Source: Candidatus Methanoperedens sp. (GTDB lineage Archaea > Halobacteriota > Methanosarcinia > Methanosarcinales > Methanoperedenaceae). Taken from it: a DNA stretch of 64,000 bases. The stretch lies in NCBI GenBank assembly GCA_026552835.1, contig JAPMTY010000007.1, positions 19,074 through 83,073 on the forward strand, written 5' to 3'. The translations under genes were made by a program, and so were the position numbers. The notes under the pieces are model-generated. The model worked only from the letters and a program-made list of their open reading frames with translations, searched no databases and was not told the origin of the DNA. Of the stretch, positions 32,831-41,733 are shown piece by piece (position 1 is the stretch's first letter; each line of letters opens with the position of its first letter).

Positions 32831-33262
32831 TTATTTATTCATGGGCTTATCAAGCGTTTCCACAATCTCATCAACGTGTTTGGAAGTCAAGCCAATGAAA
32901 CCATTGGTTTTTACCAACTTACTCTTCAGGTCAGCCATGTCGGACTCGTCATCCACGATCGCCATGCCAGTGACGCCAGGGTTGCGATCGAGCCAACATT
33001 GGATTTGATGGCCGCGCTCACCGCGCTCATCCCCAGTGATGTCGATTACCCTGTCCGTATTGATCCCATTCTCTTTAAGAACCTCTTTGCACTCTTCTAG
33101 GCCTAGATGCCTCCACGCGCTGGAAATGACGATCTTGAGGTCTTTAATGCGTTCCAGGAGGGTGTTCAGGTTCTCGCAAGGAGCTTTGGAGAACTCGCGC
33201 CCGAAGTTGCGGTCCTTGTAACTGTTCAGAACTCCATCGAAATCTAAAAATAGGACTTTCAT
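32831..33262 (-). CDS. HAD-family phosphatase of the RNA-repair-associated type
   Basis: Predicted 143 residues from ATG at 33262 (TAATG overlap with the upstream stop). VLFLDFDGVLNS at the N-terminus carries the nucleophile Asp and the Asp+2 acid; VISSAW near residue 45 is motif II, and VDDES near residue 111 is the acidic motif IV. The compact domain resembles HAD domains that occur in multi-domain RNA repair proteins (the SAK type), which remove terminal phosphates. With RNA ligases and Pnkp nearby, a role in RNA end repair is plausible but unproven. Confidence 0.65.
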   Translation of the reverse strand: MKVLFLDFDGVLNSYKDRNFGREFSKAPCENLNTLLERIKDLKIVISSAWRHLGLEECKEVLKENGINTDRVIDITGDERGERGHQIQCWLDRNPGVTGMAIVDDESDMADLKSKLVKTNGFIGLTSKHVDEIVETLDKPMNK

Positions 33263-33516
33263 TACCAGGGACATCCTTCGGGTTTATTCTGTATTTCCGT
33301 ATAGTTGTAGAAATCAATCAGAATGTCAAGCGATTTTTTCAAGTAATCAGGCCAGCCAGAAACCTCTCCGCACCAGAAAACTATGACAATACAGGGCACT
33401 TTGAATGGATCGGCTATGTCCAGAATACGCTTACGGTCTTTCTCGCTTCTGTTGAGAAAGGTCCGTTGGACATCCTTCTTCAGGGTGTCGCTGTATCTGA
33501 ACAGATCGACTACCAT
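33262..33516 (-). CDS. Hypothetical protein
   Basis: Predicted 84 residues, alpha/beta with a hydrophobic strand VPCIVIVFWCG at the centre. No family is recognised. It overlaps the GMP reductase stop and the HAD start by single-base TAATG junctions, so it is in the same translational chain. Confidence 0.45.
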   Translation of the reverse strand: MVVDLFRYSDTLKKDVQRTFLNRSEKDRKRILDIADPFKVPCIVIVFWCGEVSGWPDYLKKSLDILIDFYNYTEIQNKPEGCPW

Positions 33517-34625
33517 TATCTTTTACCATGCGCACCGTTCTCGACCACAGTAGAAGGAGAAACCCTAACGAATTCGCACCGTTCGTGAAACTCTTGAAGG
33601 GTTCTGGAGCCAGTGTACGTCATTGCCCCCCGAATGCCAGCTTCGATATCTTCTAGGGTCGCTGAAACTGGACCTTTGTAGGGAACCACGAAAGACTCTC
33701 CTTCGGCTGCGCGCCAAGATGCGTTTTTGCCTTGTAAATCATAAGATTCCTTCGATGCTGAGCCCCTATATTTCTTGAACTTTTGCGTCACGTAGATCTT
33801 GGATGTAGTGTTTGGCCCAGTCTGTTCAGAGCTGATCAGCTTTTTATCTTCGATAATGTCGCCAGGAGTCTCGTCTGTACCTGCGAGCATCCCACCAAGC
33901 ATCGCGAAATGGGCGCCAGCGCCCAGGGCCTTAGCAACGTCTCCTGCGGTTCTCATACCACCATCTGCGATCACCGCAATATTGTAATTTTTCAAGCACG
34001 CTGCAATTTCCAGAATCGCTGACAGCTGCGGATATCCCACGCCAGTTTTTATCCTAGTAGTGCACGCCGACCCTGGACCGACTCCCACCTTGATACCATC
34101 CACATAATCCAGACGAACTGTATCAAAAAACTCGGTCACACATCTTTCATTGGAGAAATTTCCCACAATGATACCGAAATCATCGCCCAGCGCGTTTCGC
34201 AAATTTTTCACCTGATTAGCCACACTCATCTGAGAACCATGGGCTACGTCAACCACAATAACATTGGCGCCACAATTGAGCAAAGCTTCAGCCCTGGCGA
34301 TTTCTTCATCGCCAACACCAATAGAAATCATGGGCAGAGTAACTTCTGCGGTCATGTCTCCCATGTACGGCCCAGCGGCATCGTAGAACATTTCCTTGTT
34401 CTTTTCGGTGTCGCAAAACCTATGAAGGCACCCAATGGCGCCAGCATCAGACATAGCTCTGGCCATTCTGCTACCTGTTATGGTGTCCATGTTGGCGGAA
34501 ATGATTGGTAGCTCAAGAGAAGGCAATCGTTTGAAAGACGACTTGAGGCTCACATCCTTTCTGCTTGGAACGTATGAAAATCTCTGCTTGATCAACACAT
34601 CATCGAACGTGAAAGTCTCTTTCAT
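33516..34625 (-). CDS. guaC: GMP reductase / IMP dehydrogenase family, GMP reductase type
   Basis: Predicted 369 residues, a TIM barrel. The N-terminus [13 protein letters not shown] and the catalytic loop [20 protein letters not shown] place it in the IMPDH/GMPR family; TRxxTGVGYPQ is the GMP reductase form rather than the IMP dehydrogenase one. No CBS domains. The reaction is NADPH-dependent conversion of GMP to IMP, feeding purine interconversion. It is slightly longer than E. coli GuaC (347). Located among deoxynucleotide genes. Confidence 0.85.
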   Translation of the reverse strand: MKETFTFDDVLIKQRFSYVPSRKDVSLKSSFKRLPSLELPIISANMDTITGSRMARAMSDAGAIGCLHRFCDTEKNKEMFYDAAGPYMGDMTAEVTLPMISIGVGDEEIARAEALLNCGANVIVVDVAHGSQMSVANQVKNLRNALGDDFGIIVGNFSNERCVTEFFDTVRLDYVDGIKVGVGPGSACTTRIKTGVGYPQLSAILEIAACLKNYNIAVIADGGMRTAGDVAKALGAGAHFAMLGGMLAGTDETPGDIIEDKKLISSEQTGPNTTSKIYVTQKFKKYRGSASKESYDLQGKNASWRAAEGESFVVPYKGPVSATLEDIEAGIRGAMTYTGSRTLQEFHERCEFVRVSPSTVVENGAHGKR

Positions 34626-34989
34626 CTAACACCATTTTCTCTTGTTTGAAACTGCCTTGAAACGAGTAAACCACTTTCTTTACACCGTTAGACATCAGAA
34701 ACGCCCAACAGTGCCCGCAGGGCTTAGCCATCGCCCAGGTGCCATCCTTTTGCTGCCTGAATATGTAGGCGGTGGAACCTGCGATGTCAAACTCCGCATT
34801 TATTGCGGCCATAAACTCCGCATGCATGGACTTGTACTTATGAGGGCTCTTCGTGTGGGTCTTACACGTATTGAAGCCTACGCCCAGGACTTTCTTGCCC
34901 TTTACGATCACACACCCCATCTTGTACTTGGGATGGTCAGACTTTTTGCTGATCTGCCTGGCTAGAGCCAGGAAACGCTGCTGCTTCAT
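34600..34989 (-). CDS. Deoxycytidylate deaminase-like protein
   Basis: Predicted 129 residues. Zinc site motifs HAEF near residue 56 (H-x-E) and PCGHC near residue 89 (P-C-x-x-C) define the cytidine/dCMP deaminase superfamily. Converts dCMP (or a related cytidine compound) to the uracil form; with ThyX and dUTPase this would supply dUMP for thymidylate synthesis. It is short for a dCMP deaminase, so the exact substrate is unsure. It overlaps ThyX by 53 bases and GMP reductase by 26 bases. Confidence 0.75.
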   Translation of the reverse strand: MKQQRFLALARQISKKSDHPKYKMGCVIVKGKKVLGVGFNTCKTHTKSPHKYKSMHAEFMAAINAEFDIAGSTAYIFRQQKDGTWAMAKPCGHCWAFLMSNGVKKVVYSFQGSFKQEKMVLDERDFHVR

Positions 34990-35842
34990 CGAATTTCTTT
35001 ACACATTCATTGGATAACATTTTTCTGTACTGAACCCAACCTCTGAAGTTGCCAGAGTACTTGTAGATCCCATCGGCACGGGCCTGATGTTCAGCGGGCG
35101 AAGCATGAATAGGAGAGCTTCCTAGTAGCCTATTATAGAGTTCAATATCCTGAGTCAGAGTGTTGGTGGTGCCATCATGGTTCTTGTATGAGACTCTAGC
35201 ACACTTTGCCACAGAACGCTTGATAGCAATTTTCAGCGCCTCTTCAGATTCCTTCAGGCAGTTTACGCCAAACAGAGCGCAGCACTCCTTGATCTCATCC
35301 TCAGTAACCAAAGGAAGATGCCAATAGCCAGTTCTGACTTCCTCCTTGGGCTTGTGATCCTTGTAGAGATTCCACATTTGAGTGGCCAACTCGCAAATCT
35401 CTGGTTGGGCCGCTGGGTGAATTCTGAGGGCAAAGAAATTGTCCCAATCGGTCGCCGTAGCAATGACGGTAATGTGCGCCCAAGGCTCAAGAATACGGTT
35501 CGCATACTGCTTGTGCACTTCCAGGTCAGCAAGCTTCTGAGCAAACTTCACGGCCTCTTTGCCCGCTGCAAGCCAGGTCTGAACAGCCTCGTCTTGATTC
35601 TCTAGCGCCTCTCCGCCCTGCATACCCTTTTGGTTCTTTAAGAACTTTAGAGGAATGGCTGGATTGTCGATTACTTCCTGAATCTGTTTCTTCACAGGAA
35701 TTGCCCTAGAACTAGATGCGTTCCTAGAGATCATCCTATGGGTCATGAATTCTGCGTGAATGAATCGGGGGTAAGTTAGAATGAAAGTCGTTAGGCGAGA
35801 GCCCGCATACGACGAATCACAGACGATTTCGGCTTTGATCAT
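34937..35842 (-). CDS. thyX: Flavin-dependent thymidylate synthase
   Basis: Predicted 301 residues. The motif THRMISRNASSSRAIP near residues 35-50 is the ThyX signature (RHRxxSxNxxSxR type). Makes dTMP from dUMP using methylene-tetrahydrofolate and FAD. Also visible is HASPAEHQAR near residue 245 with downstream aromatic residues as in larger ThyX proteins. Directly next to dCMP deaminase and followed upstream by peptide deformylase. Confidence 0.9.
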   Translation of the reverse strand: MIKAEIVCDSSYAGSRLTTFILTYPRFIHAEFMTHRMISRNASSSRAIPVKKQIQEVIDNPAIPLKFLKNQKGMQGGEALENQDEAVQTWLAAGKEAVKFAQKLADLEVHKQYANRILEPWAHITVIATATDWDNFFALRIHPAAQPEICELATQMWNLYKDHKPKEEVRTGYWHLPLVTEDEIKECCALFGVNCLKESEEALKIAIKRSVAKCARVSYKNHDGTTNTLTQDIELYNRLLGSSPIHASPAEHQARADGIYKYSGNFRGWVQYRKMLSNECVKKFDEAAAFPGSSQADQQKV

Positions 35843-35846
35843 TACT

Positions 35847-36332
35847 CTATTTTACTTTCAAGCCCCACTTCTTTGCAAGGAAGATGCGAGCTTTTTTTGG
35901 AATTGCTTTGTTTTGAAGATACGATTTGCCTTCTAGATGCTCCATCTCATGCTGCACGCAGACAGAGTGAAGGCTTGTGAAAGTTCTCTTGAGCACTTCC
36001 CCTTTTTCGTTTTGATAGGAAATGCTCACCCAACCAGGGCGAAACAGTTTCAGAAATTGACCAGGAGCGCTAAGGCATCCCTCGGCAAAATCAAAGTTGT
36101 ACTTAGATACTTCCAGTATTTTGGGATTGATGATGAACAGCTTTTCGTTCTCTGGACCTTCCATGACAAACATGCGCTGGCTCAAGCCTACCTGATTGGC
36201 GGCGAGCCCAACACCACGCTCTGCTTTCATGATGTTCCACATATCCCCTAGCAGTTCCGCCAGGGCTGCGTCAAACACTGTGACTTCCTGGCAGGGCTTG
36301 AACAGATGTGGGTGTGGATATTTAAGGACTTC
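35847..36332 (-). CDS. def: Peptide deformylase
   Basis: Predicted 161 residues from ATG at 36332 (MEVLKYPHP, the normal start); a longer frame to 36377 is not needed. The three family motifs are present: GVGLAANQVG near residue 43, EGCLSAPG near residue 87, and QHEMEHLEG near residue 132, the metal-binding site where the usual HExDH Asp is Glu. Removes formyl groups from nascent chains. Phage-encoded deformylases are known. Overlaps the small membrane protein gene by 11 bases. Confidence 0.88.
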   Translation of the reverse strand, partial: EVLKYPHPHLFKPCQEVTVFDAALAELLGDMWNIMKAERGVGLAANQVGLSQRMFVMEGPENEKLFIINPKILEVSKYNFDFAEGCLSAPGQFLKLFRPGWVSISYQNEKGEVLKRTFTSLHSVCVQHEMEHLEGKSYLQNKAIPKKARIFLAKKWGLKVK

Positions 36333-36462
36333 CATGGGTAGATCCCACGTTTTGTATGCTGTGCATGTTCTCGTCAACTTCCTTGTACAGACTGTGGGCG
36401 ATCAACAGCAAAAGAGTCACCCATATGAAAATTACGAACGCTGTCGCTTTTGGATTTCTCAC
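36322..36462 (-). CDS. Small single-pass membrane protein
   Basis: Predicted 46 residues. The GTG start overlaps the preceding TAG stop as TAGTG. Residues 7-24 (TAFVIFIWVTLLLLIAHS) form one membrane helix, followed by a short acidic/polar tail. No family recognised. Not a typical holin by itself. Confidence 0.45.
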   Translation of the reverse strand: MRNPKATAFVIFIWVTLLLLIAHSLYKEVDENMHSIQNVGSTHGSP

Positions 36463-36803
36463 TAGAATCTCCACTCCGCCATGATTGCGTATGAGTCAAC
36501 GCCAATCTGATTGCGCAGAGAGCTGCACAGGCCGAGAGTGGGTATCCCAAAATTCAAACTTCGATCCCTTGCGGTCTTGAGGATGAATCCGCCGACGCCA
36601 ACTACCGAGGTTACGTCATTGCCCACGATCGTTTGGGCCTTGTGGCTGACTATCTGGACCGTCTTATCTTCTGCCGTATCAACCTGCTGCCTCACACCCA
36701 CCTGACGAGTAGCAGCATCCAGGGCCTTATTGCAAGCCTGGTTGTAGGCGGGCGCAGAGCCAATGCACGCCATCATAATGACTTGAGACATCAAACCAGC
36801 CAT
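36462..36803 (-). CDS. Hypothetical protein, possibly exported
   Basis: Predicted 113 residues with a hydrophobic N-terminus (GLMSQVIMMACIGSA) that may be a signal sequence. The rest has a V/G-rich strand region (VTSVVGVGGFILKTA). No family recognised. Coupled to both neighbours by single-base overlaps. Confidence 0.45.
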   Translation of the reverse strand: MAGLMSQVIMMACIGSAPAYNQACNKALDAATRQVGVRQQVDTAEDKTVQIVSHKAQTIVGNDVTSVVGVGGFILKTARDRSLNFGIPTLGLCSSLRNQIGVDSYAIMAEWRF

Positions 36804-37015
36804 TAGTACTTCTCGTGGGTTTCCTCGTTCCAGAGCCGATCCATTTCTTCATCTTTCTCGGAAGTTGGAAGTTCTTTCTCCATGATCCTATCTAACACTT
36901 TCGAGTAGTGGGCCATGTTTTTGGTCGGCGGAGCACTCATCAGCTCGCCCAACGCAAATATCGCTTCCTTGTTCGTTAACTTACCAGCTTCCCATTCCTT
37001 GCAGACAACACACAT
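36803..37015 (-). CDS. Small protein with CxxC
   Basis: Predicted 70 residues from ATG at 37015, which has a GAGGATAAG ribosome site; an upstream ATG at 37036 overlaps the previous gene. Begins MCVVC, otherwise helical and acidic. Unassigned. Confidence 0.45.
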   Translation of the reverse strand: MCVVCKEWEAGKLTNKEAIFALGELMSAPPTKNMAHYSKVLDRIMEKELPTSEKDEEMDRLWNEETHEKY

Positions 37016-37026
37016 CCAGCTTATCC

Positions 37027-37233
37027 TCAGTACCACTCCTTGTCAACGACCAATTTGATCGGGAAAGGAGGGGCACCCTTGTAATAGTCAATCTTTTCGG
37101 AGATATCCCTGAAGATCAACCTTTTACACTTGCATTTTCCGTGAGGACAGAGTTCTCCGAATAAGGAGTCTTTGTTATAGACGCTTTTTATCCATCTATG
37201 ACCGCAATACGTGCATTCCAGTTGAACCTTCAT
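37027..37233 (-). CDS. Small zinc-ribbon protein
   Basis: Predicted 68 residues. CTYCGHRW near residue 7 and CPHGKCKC near residue 29 give four cysteines in zinc-ribbon order. Likely a nucleic-acid or protein binding module; no known family. Overlaps the 37230 gene by 4 bases. Confidence 0.5.
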   Translation of the reverse strand: MKVQLECTYCGHRWIKSVYNKDSLFGELCPHGKCKCKRLIFRDISEKIDYYKGAPPFPIKLVVDKEWY

Positions 37234-37577
37234 ACCCTATCATTAAGATTGCCGACCAAAAGGGCGATCAATTCTAGGGTAATTCCTCTGACCAGTTGGT
37301 CAAAATCAGGGTCTTCTAGTGCATGTTTTATCACGGTTTCTTTGAAATAGCCAGGGAAAATCTTCTCTGCTTTCAAGAGAAGTCTATTTCCTTCTTCTTC
37401 AACGTCTATCTCATACCAGTCATGGGCCAGACAGGTGTACATTTGGGCCATGCGCTCAGGCGGCGCGCCGCTCATGACGATCGTAGCCTCGAACGCCCAA
37501 AGCTGATCAGCTAGTTCGCGATGCTCTTCGGGGATGTCTCCCACCATCCTAATGAAAGTCGGTGTTCGTTTTGTCAT
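37230..37577 (-). CDS. Hypothetical helical protein
   Basis: Predicted 115 residues, mainly helical, one Cys, no known motif. It overlaps the RNA ligase gene end by 29 bases, which may indicate translational coupling to the RNA-repair genes upstream. Confidence 0.45.
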   Translation of the reverse strand: MTKRTPTFIRMVGDIPEEHRELADQLWAFEATIVMSGAPPERMAQMYTCLAHDWYEIDVEEEGNRLLLKAEKIFPGYFKETVIKHALEDPDFDQLVRGITLELIALLVGNLNDRV

Positions 37578-38808
37578 CGAGGTAATCCTCCGAAACCCAC
37601 TTCAGAGCGCGTTTGTTGCCACCAAAGTCGTACTCGGTGCGCTGCTTGATACAAACGCCTTCCCTGACCTTCTGAGTAGGAGAATATACGCTCGGACCTT
37701 TGGTGAAGCTCTCGGTCAGATTGCGATAGTACTTTCCAGTGTAGATGACTGGAACGTGCTCGAAGCCACGCTCAGCACAGTAGGTCGCAACCTCTTCAGG
37801 GTTCAACCACTTGAACTTGCCGTCAGGCTGGAGCACCTTCACGTCGAACGCCACGAAGCGATGTTCCTTCAAGCCATAATCATAGTTGTTCTGGATGCCA
37901 GGACCGACGATTTCGCCGTAGACGATCTCGCCCAGCTTCAGCTTGCTGAACACGTCGATGGCCTTGAAAGTATCGCCCCAAACGTCGTTCTCATACCAGT
38001 GCTTGGCATTGGTAGAAACGGACTTCTGGACGTTGTTGCTCCCATAGCACCTTTCGATGGCGGGTGCCAAACGGAATAACTTGAGAAGCTTCTTCTTCCA
38101 CGTCGTAGCCATAAAGGGTAGCAAGGACGCTCTGGCATTGGTCCCATGGAGCTTTTCCTGGATGACCACTTCTGTCTCCCCTTCTTTGAAAAGATCGGGG
38201 AACCACTTGATGTTGTCGATGCCGTTGTACTTGTGGAACAACGGATGCTCGTGCTTCTTGTTCCTGTTCCTGCCTCCGCCTGGACCCTGGATCTGAGGGG
38301 CTGGCGGCTCGTACTTAGTGATACCGAGCCAGTGGGAATAGTCCTTTTCAAGAACTGGAGTTTTGATGTAATCCGCCACTTCCTCAAGGGAAATGAGCAT
38401 GCCCTGGGAAGCCAGCTTGCGAATGCGAATTTGGCGGACACGATGCTTGTTCAGCTTGATCTTGGCGTCAGCTGGGAAAAGACGATCCTCAAGCCACTGA
38501 GGAAGGATGGAGTCGATGGGCACATAAATGACCTTATCGCCAACCTTGAACTTGCCCTTCTGTGCGATCACCTGGAAGCCATACACCCAGCAAACCTCAA
38601 GTGAGTGGGCGTTGTTGTGCTCGGTGATGTTCAGGATGGCCGTATAGGGCACCTTGAACGTGCTCCCTGAATCTCCCTCTTCCGAAGGGCAAGGACCAGT
38701 CAACGAATCCGCTGCGATTTTTGGAGAGCCAGCGGTCAAATCCGCACAACCTTCCTCAGCCTGAGAAGCTTTCTTGTACCAGCGATCTGTAGCGAAAAAT
38801 TTGAACAT
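37549..38808 (-). CDS. RNA ligase with N-terminal OB-like domain (Rnl5-like)
   Basis: Predicted 419 residues from ATG at 38808 (TAATG overlap with the upstream stop); ATG at 38814 is also possible. The nucleotidyltransferase core has EKLHGTNAR near residue 218 (the KxxG lysine that becomes adenylylated), EIVYGEIVG near residue 290, REGVCIK near residue 386 and KRALKWVS near residue 402, the ordered motifs I, IIIa, IV and V. About 190 residues precede motif I, suggesting an OB-fold as in Deinococcus-type Rnl5 ligases. Seals nicked or broken RNA. Lies with Pnkp, SLOG and RlaP genes. Confidence 0.8.
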   Translation of the reverse strand: MFKFFATDRWYKKASQAEEGCADLTAGSPKIAADSLTGPCPSEEGDSGSTFKVPYTAILNITEHNNAHSLEVCWVYGFQVIAQKGKFKVGDKVIYVPIDSILPQWLEDRLFPADAKIKLNKHRVRQIRIRKLASQGMLISLEEVADYIKTPVLEKDYSHWLGITKYEPPAPQIQGPGGGRNRNKKHEHPLFHKYNGIDNIKWFPDLFKEGETEVVIQEKLHGTNARASLLPFMATTWKKKLLKLFRLAPAIERCYGSNNVQKSVSTNAKHWYENDVWGDTFKAIDVFSKLKLGEIVYGEIVGPGIQNNYDYGLKEHRFVAFDVKVLQPDGKFKWLNPEEVATYCAERGFEHVPVIYTGKYYRNLTESFTKGPSVYSPTQKVREGVCIKQRTEYDFGGNKRALKWVSEDYLDDKTNTDFH

Positions 38809-39017
38809 TAGCATACCCTCAATATCTTATAACGATTACTATACTGCTTCAGTTTGGTCAAGTGAAATCCTTGACAACTAGGACAGGCGTATACGTACAG
38901 CTCAGTTCCTTTGGTTGGATCATTCTTGATCTTCTTCGCAATTTCCTCTGCGAACTCCAGCGTTCGATACCTTTTCTTTCTGAGACATTCTTTGACCCAA
39001 CGCTCAGCGGAGGTCAT
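38808..39017 (-). CDS. Small phage protein with CPSC motif
   Basis: Predicted 69 residues from ATG at 39017, overlapping the Pnkp stop. Helical basic N-terminus and ACPSCQGFHLTK near residue 44, a C-x-x-C-x-x-x-H pattern seen in many small phage proteins of unknown role. Coupled to RNA ligase by TAATG. Confidence 0.5.
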   Translation of the reverse strand: MTSAERWVKECLRKKRYRTLEFAEEIAKKIKNDPTKGTELYVYACPSCQGFHLTKLKQYSNRYKILRVC

Positions 39018-39886
39018 TAGAAGTCGCCTTCTGCGCAGTGAAGGCACACGAATCCACGCGCCCTCCACATATCGACAACCCGCTTGCGATCATCAATGAA
39101 GAAGTAGGGCGTGTAACGAGTCAGAAGCTCAAAATCCAAGATGATCTCCTTGATGACGCTATCCTCGCGGCTATCGCCGCGCGGGCGCATATAAAGGGGC
39201 TCGTAGATAAAATCGTGGTCCTCAAGCCACTTCTTGGTCTGTTTCTTGTGATTATCTGGACGGCCAGAGCAAAACACAACCTTGGCGCCATCTTGGACGG
39301 CCCCTCTAAGAACAGTCACGCACCAAGTGTGAATGGTGTCCTTGTCAAGATCCTCAAAGAAACTCTTCCAATCCTTCTTCTTACCATCCGTCCTGCGGAC
39401 GTGGTGAAGCCTGTGACGGATATCGCAGAGCGTTCCATCCAAATCACAGATGACAGCTAGAGGCTTGTCGCCATCAGGCCAATGACGAGCAACAGTATCA
39501 GCTTCACTATCCTGAACACGCTCGTACTTTGAGAAGAACATACCCAGCGCCGATCGGGCAGAGTCCTCATTGTTGATGGTTTCATGGCCTTCTCTCTTCA
39601 GCATCCGTTCCAAGCAGACCTTGTAAGGTTGATGTAGAACGATGATAGCTGTTTCGTATCTCTTGGCCTTTGCTGGCTCAAGGTAACGATCGCGCTGAGC
39701 CTTCGAGAAGTTCAATCGGTCAACAACAATGTCGCGACCCTCTCTTAGAGCTTCCTCGAAAACCGCCAAATGCTGCTTGCCCTGCGAGTCCTGGTTGACG
39801 TAAACGAATCCAGCACCAGCGTACTTCTTCGCTAGCGTAGACTTTCCAGAACCAGGAGGACCAACCAAAAGTGTCAGCTTAGACAT
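39017..39886 (-). CDS. pseT: Polynucleotide kinase-phosphatase (T4 Pnkp-like)
   Basis: Predicted 289 residues, near the size of T4 Pnkp (301). N-terminal kinase: Walker A GPPGSGKST near residue 9, DRLNFSK near residue 56 and RMLKREGHE near residue 96. C-terminal HAD phosphatase: CDLDGTLCDIRHR near residue 149 (nucleophile Asp), FCSGRP near residue 207 and FIDDRK near residue 269. It phosphorylates 5'-OH and removes 3' or 2',3'-cyclic phosphates so an RNA ligase can seal breaks. Directly followed by RNA ligase, as in classic phage tRNA repair. Confidence 0.88.
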   Translation of the reverse strand: MSKLTLLVGPPGSGKSTLAKKYAGAGFVYVNQDSQGKQHLAVFEEALREGRDIVVDRLNFSKAQRDRYLEPAKAKRYETAIIVLHQPYKVCLERMLKREGHETINNEDSARSALGMFFSKYERVQDSEADTVARHWPDGDKPLAVICDLDGTLCDIRHRLHHVRRTDGKKKDWKSFFEDLDKDTIHTWCVTVLRGAVQDGAKVVFCSGRPDNHKKQTKKWLEDHDFIYEPLYMRPRGDSREDSVIKEIILDFELLTRYTPYFFIDDRKRVVDMWRARGFVCLHCAEGDF

Positions 39887-40253
39887 TTTCGCTCCTAAAG
39901 ATGACTTCGTAGATAGGTTTCTTCATTCCAGCCATTCTGGCCCGCATGTTTGCGCTGCCAGCAGATTTTCCATCCCAAATGAGAAGCAGGGCGTCGCCAT
40001 AGACAGCCATTTCAGCATTCCTACGCGGTCCCGCTCCATTGCCGTACTTTTTCCAGTCAGCTGGGAATTCCTTGTACTTGAACCCTTGGGAATAAGCGAA
40101 ATCGTGCGCCGCTCGGTCGGCGCCCGTAGGACAGCCACCAGCAACGATCTCGTCGTCTGGAACGACCAACGAAACCTTGTGAGCCCACAGAGCGCCCTCA
40201 ATGAGTTCCTGATCTACGTCTAGATGTCTAGAGCCAGCAATGACGAGTTTCAT
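39879..40253 (-). CDS. SLOG-domain protein (YspA/DUF2493-like)
   Basis: Predicted 124 residues. KLVIAGSRHL at the N-terminus, GGCPTGADRAAHDFA near residue 44 and FPADWKKYGNGAGPRRNAEMA near residue 62 are the signature of YspA-type SLOG proteins, a Rossmann-like fold that binds or processes nucleotide ligands. Members appear in conflict and RNA-related gene neighbourhoods. Here it lies between Pnkp and the nucleotidyltransferase, overlapping both by a few bases. Ligand unknown. Confidence 0.75.
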   Translation of the reverse strand: MKLVIAGSRHLDVDQELIEGALWAHKVSLVVPDDEIVAGGCPTGADRAAHDFAYSQGFKYKEFPADWKKYGNGAGPRRNAEMAVYGDALLLIWDGKSAGSANMRARMAGMKKPIYEVIFRSENV

Positions 40254-41269
40254 CCATCCCTCTTCACAATGTTACTGTACAGGTTGTACACATAATCATT
40301 TGCCCATTCGTAGTCGGGCTCATCTCTGAGAGTAGAATGTCCGTGTGCTTCAGTCAACTCCAAAAGACCCTGCTCGATCATAGCGTAGACTTCTTTATCC
40401 TCCATTGCCTGGGTTTGACCAGAAGTCTTGATTTTGAGCAAAAGCTCCCTTTCAGGCCTCGGAAACGTTACCTTGCCCGTTTTAAGCAGCTCCAGAGCCT
40501 CGTGATTGACCCTAACGGCATGGGACAGGGCCTTCCAGTCTACTCCACCTGCTAAATGAGCCTTTTTGGCCCTTTGGCCGTATTCAGCCAGGATTTTGCC
40601 GTAGCACTCTTTGATGATCTTGATTGGGGTCTGAAAGGCCATTTTCCGACCACAAACGTGCAAGTGAGGCATCATATCGACCTTGTTCGGCCCTGGCACC
40701 ATTACCACTTCAACGAGAGGGGTTCTTTCAAGGGAGATAAGCTCTTTACACTCATCCACCAAGGCATAGACCTGCTTATCGTACTGAGCAAGCCTGTCCC
40801 ATTGAGGCAACGACTCAAGGAGGACCATGGTACGCTTCAGGGCGTCCATTCGAGAGCCCTTAATGCCATACTTAGCCGCCTGCTGGCGAGCATAACCCAC
40901 AAAAGCGTTTACGTTCCTGGTCAACAAGCGCTCCTTGTTCATATGGAGGTCCATCATGACACCCCTGCCAAGCAGGCTGCACTCCGTGTAGGAACTTTCT
41001 GTCGCAAAGAACATATCTAGCGCCCAGGTCTGACCAGCCATCAAATCGTCGAGGAAGCGATCAAGGCTGAAAACCTCAATATCCACGTCTTCCTTGTTGT
41101 TGCGCTCACAGTGCTTTTTCTTGCGGCTGATGCAATCCACCTTCTTGTAGGTGTGCAGGACGATCTCTCTAGCCGTGGGTACATAGATAGACTTGTAATC
41201 CAGATCAGATTCTGGAGTATCCGTTCCATACAGGTGAGAACCAAATTTGATTTCGAGAAGCTTGTTCAA
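40250..41269 (-). CDS. RlaP-like predicted nucleotidyltransferase
   Basis: Predicted 339 residues. The N-terminus GSHLYGTDTPESDLDYKSIY carries the G-S and D-x-D of polymerase-beta-type nucleotidyltransferases; a third acid is in EDVDIEVFSL near residue 61. It fits the RNA-ligase-associated (RlaP, Nuc-transf) family, thought to add nucleotides at RNA ends during repair. The C-terminal two thirds are helical. Its placement next to Pnkp and RNA ligase supports that role. Confidence 0.72.
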   Translation of the reverse strand: MNKLLEIKFGSHLYGTDTPESDLDYKSIYVPTAREIVLHTYKKVDCISRKKKHCERNNKEDVDIEVFSLDRFLDDLMAGQTWALDMFFATESSYTECSLLGRGVMMDLHMNKERLLTRNVNAFVGYARQQAAKYGIKGSRMDALKRTMVLLESLPQWDRLAQYDKQVYALVDECKELISLERTPLVEVVMVPGPNKVDMMPHLHVCGRKMAFQTPIKIIKECYGKILAEYGQRAKKAHLAGGVDWKALSHAVRVNHEALELLKTGKVTFPRPERELLLKIKTSGQTQAMEDKEVYAMIEQGLLELTEAHGHSTLRDEPDYEWANDYVYNLYSNIVKRDG

Positions 41270-41733
41270 TACGCCTTCCCTTCGGCATCTTCTTGGTACG
41301 CGACCAAATCCTTCATCAGAATTTCTTGAGCCTCTTCGACTCCCACAAACCGTTCTACCACGAAGCCAGGCTTATAGGTAGACAAATATTGTCGGACTTC
41401 TTCAATGAGTTCTTTTTCTGCTGCTTCGGGAATGTCGGAACGAACGAACTTGGCGATCACCTTATCGTCTGAATCGCCATTATCGTTACAAATGAACGCA
41501 CCAAGAACCTTCAGCTTTACCTTGGTGAGCGGATAGATGGGGTATTTACCCAGAATGCAAACGTCTAGCGGATCACCGTCTCCGTGCAAGGTATGGGGAA
41601 TGTAGCCGTAGTTGTATGGAAGTTCAGCTGGAAGCGGCCTGTCGATGATCAACTGGCCAGTTTGCTTATCTACTTCGTATTTGTACCAAGACCCAAAGGG
41701 GATCTCGACGATTGCTTCAACATCAAAAGCCAT
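41266..41733 (-). CDS. ppa: Inorganic pyrophosphatase
   Basis: Predicted 155 residues from ATG at 41733 with an AAAGGGAAAGAG ribosome site. IPFGSWYKYEVD near residue 11, YNYGYIPHTLHGDGDPLDVCIL near residues 43-64 and a later DDKVIAK match soluble family I pyrophosphatases; the DGDPxDV acids bind magnesium. Splits pyrophosphate made by nucleic acid synthesis, ligation and dUTPase. Slightly shorter than the bacterial enzyme (175). Confidence 0.85.
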   Translation of the reverse strand: MAFDVEAIVEIPFGSWYKYEVDKQTGQLIIDRPLPAELPYNYGYIPHTLHGDGDPLDVCILGKYPIYPLTKVKLKVLGAFICNDNGDSDDKVIAKFVRSDIPEAAEKELIEEVRQYLSTYKPGFVVERFVGVEEAQEILMKDLVAYQEDAEGKAY

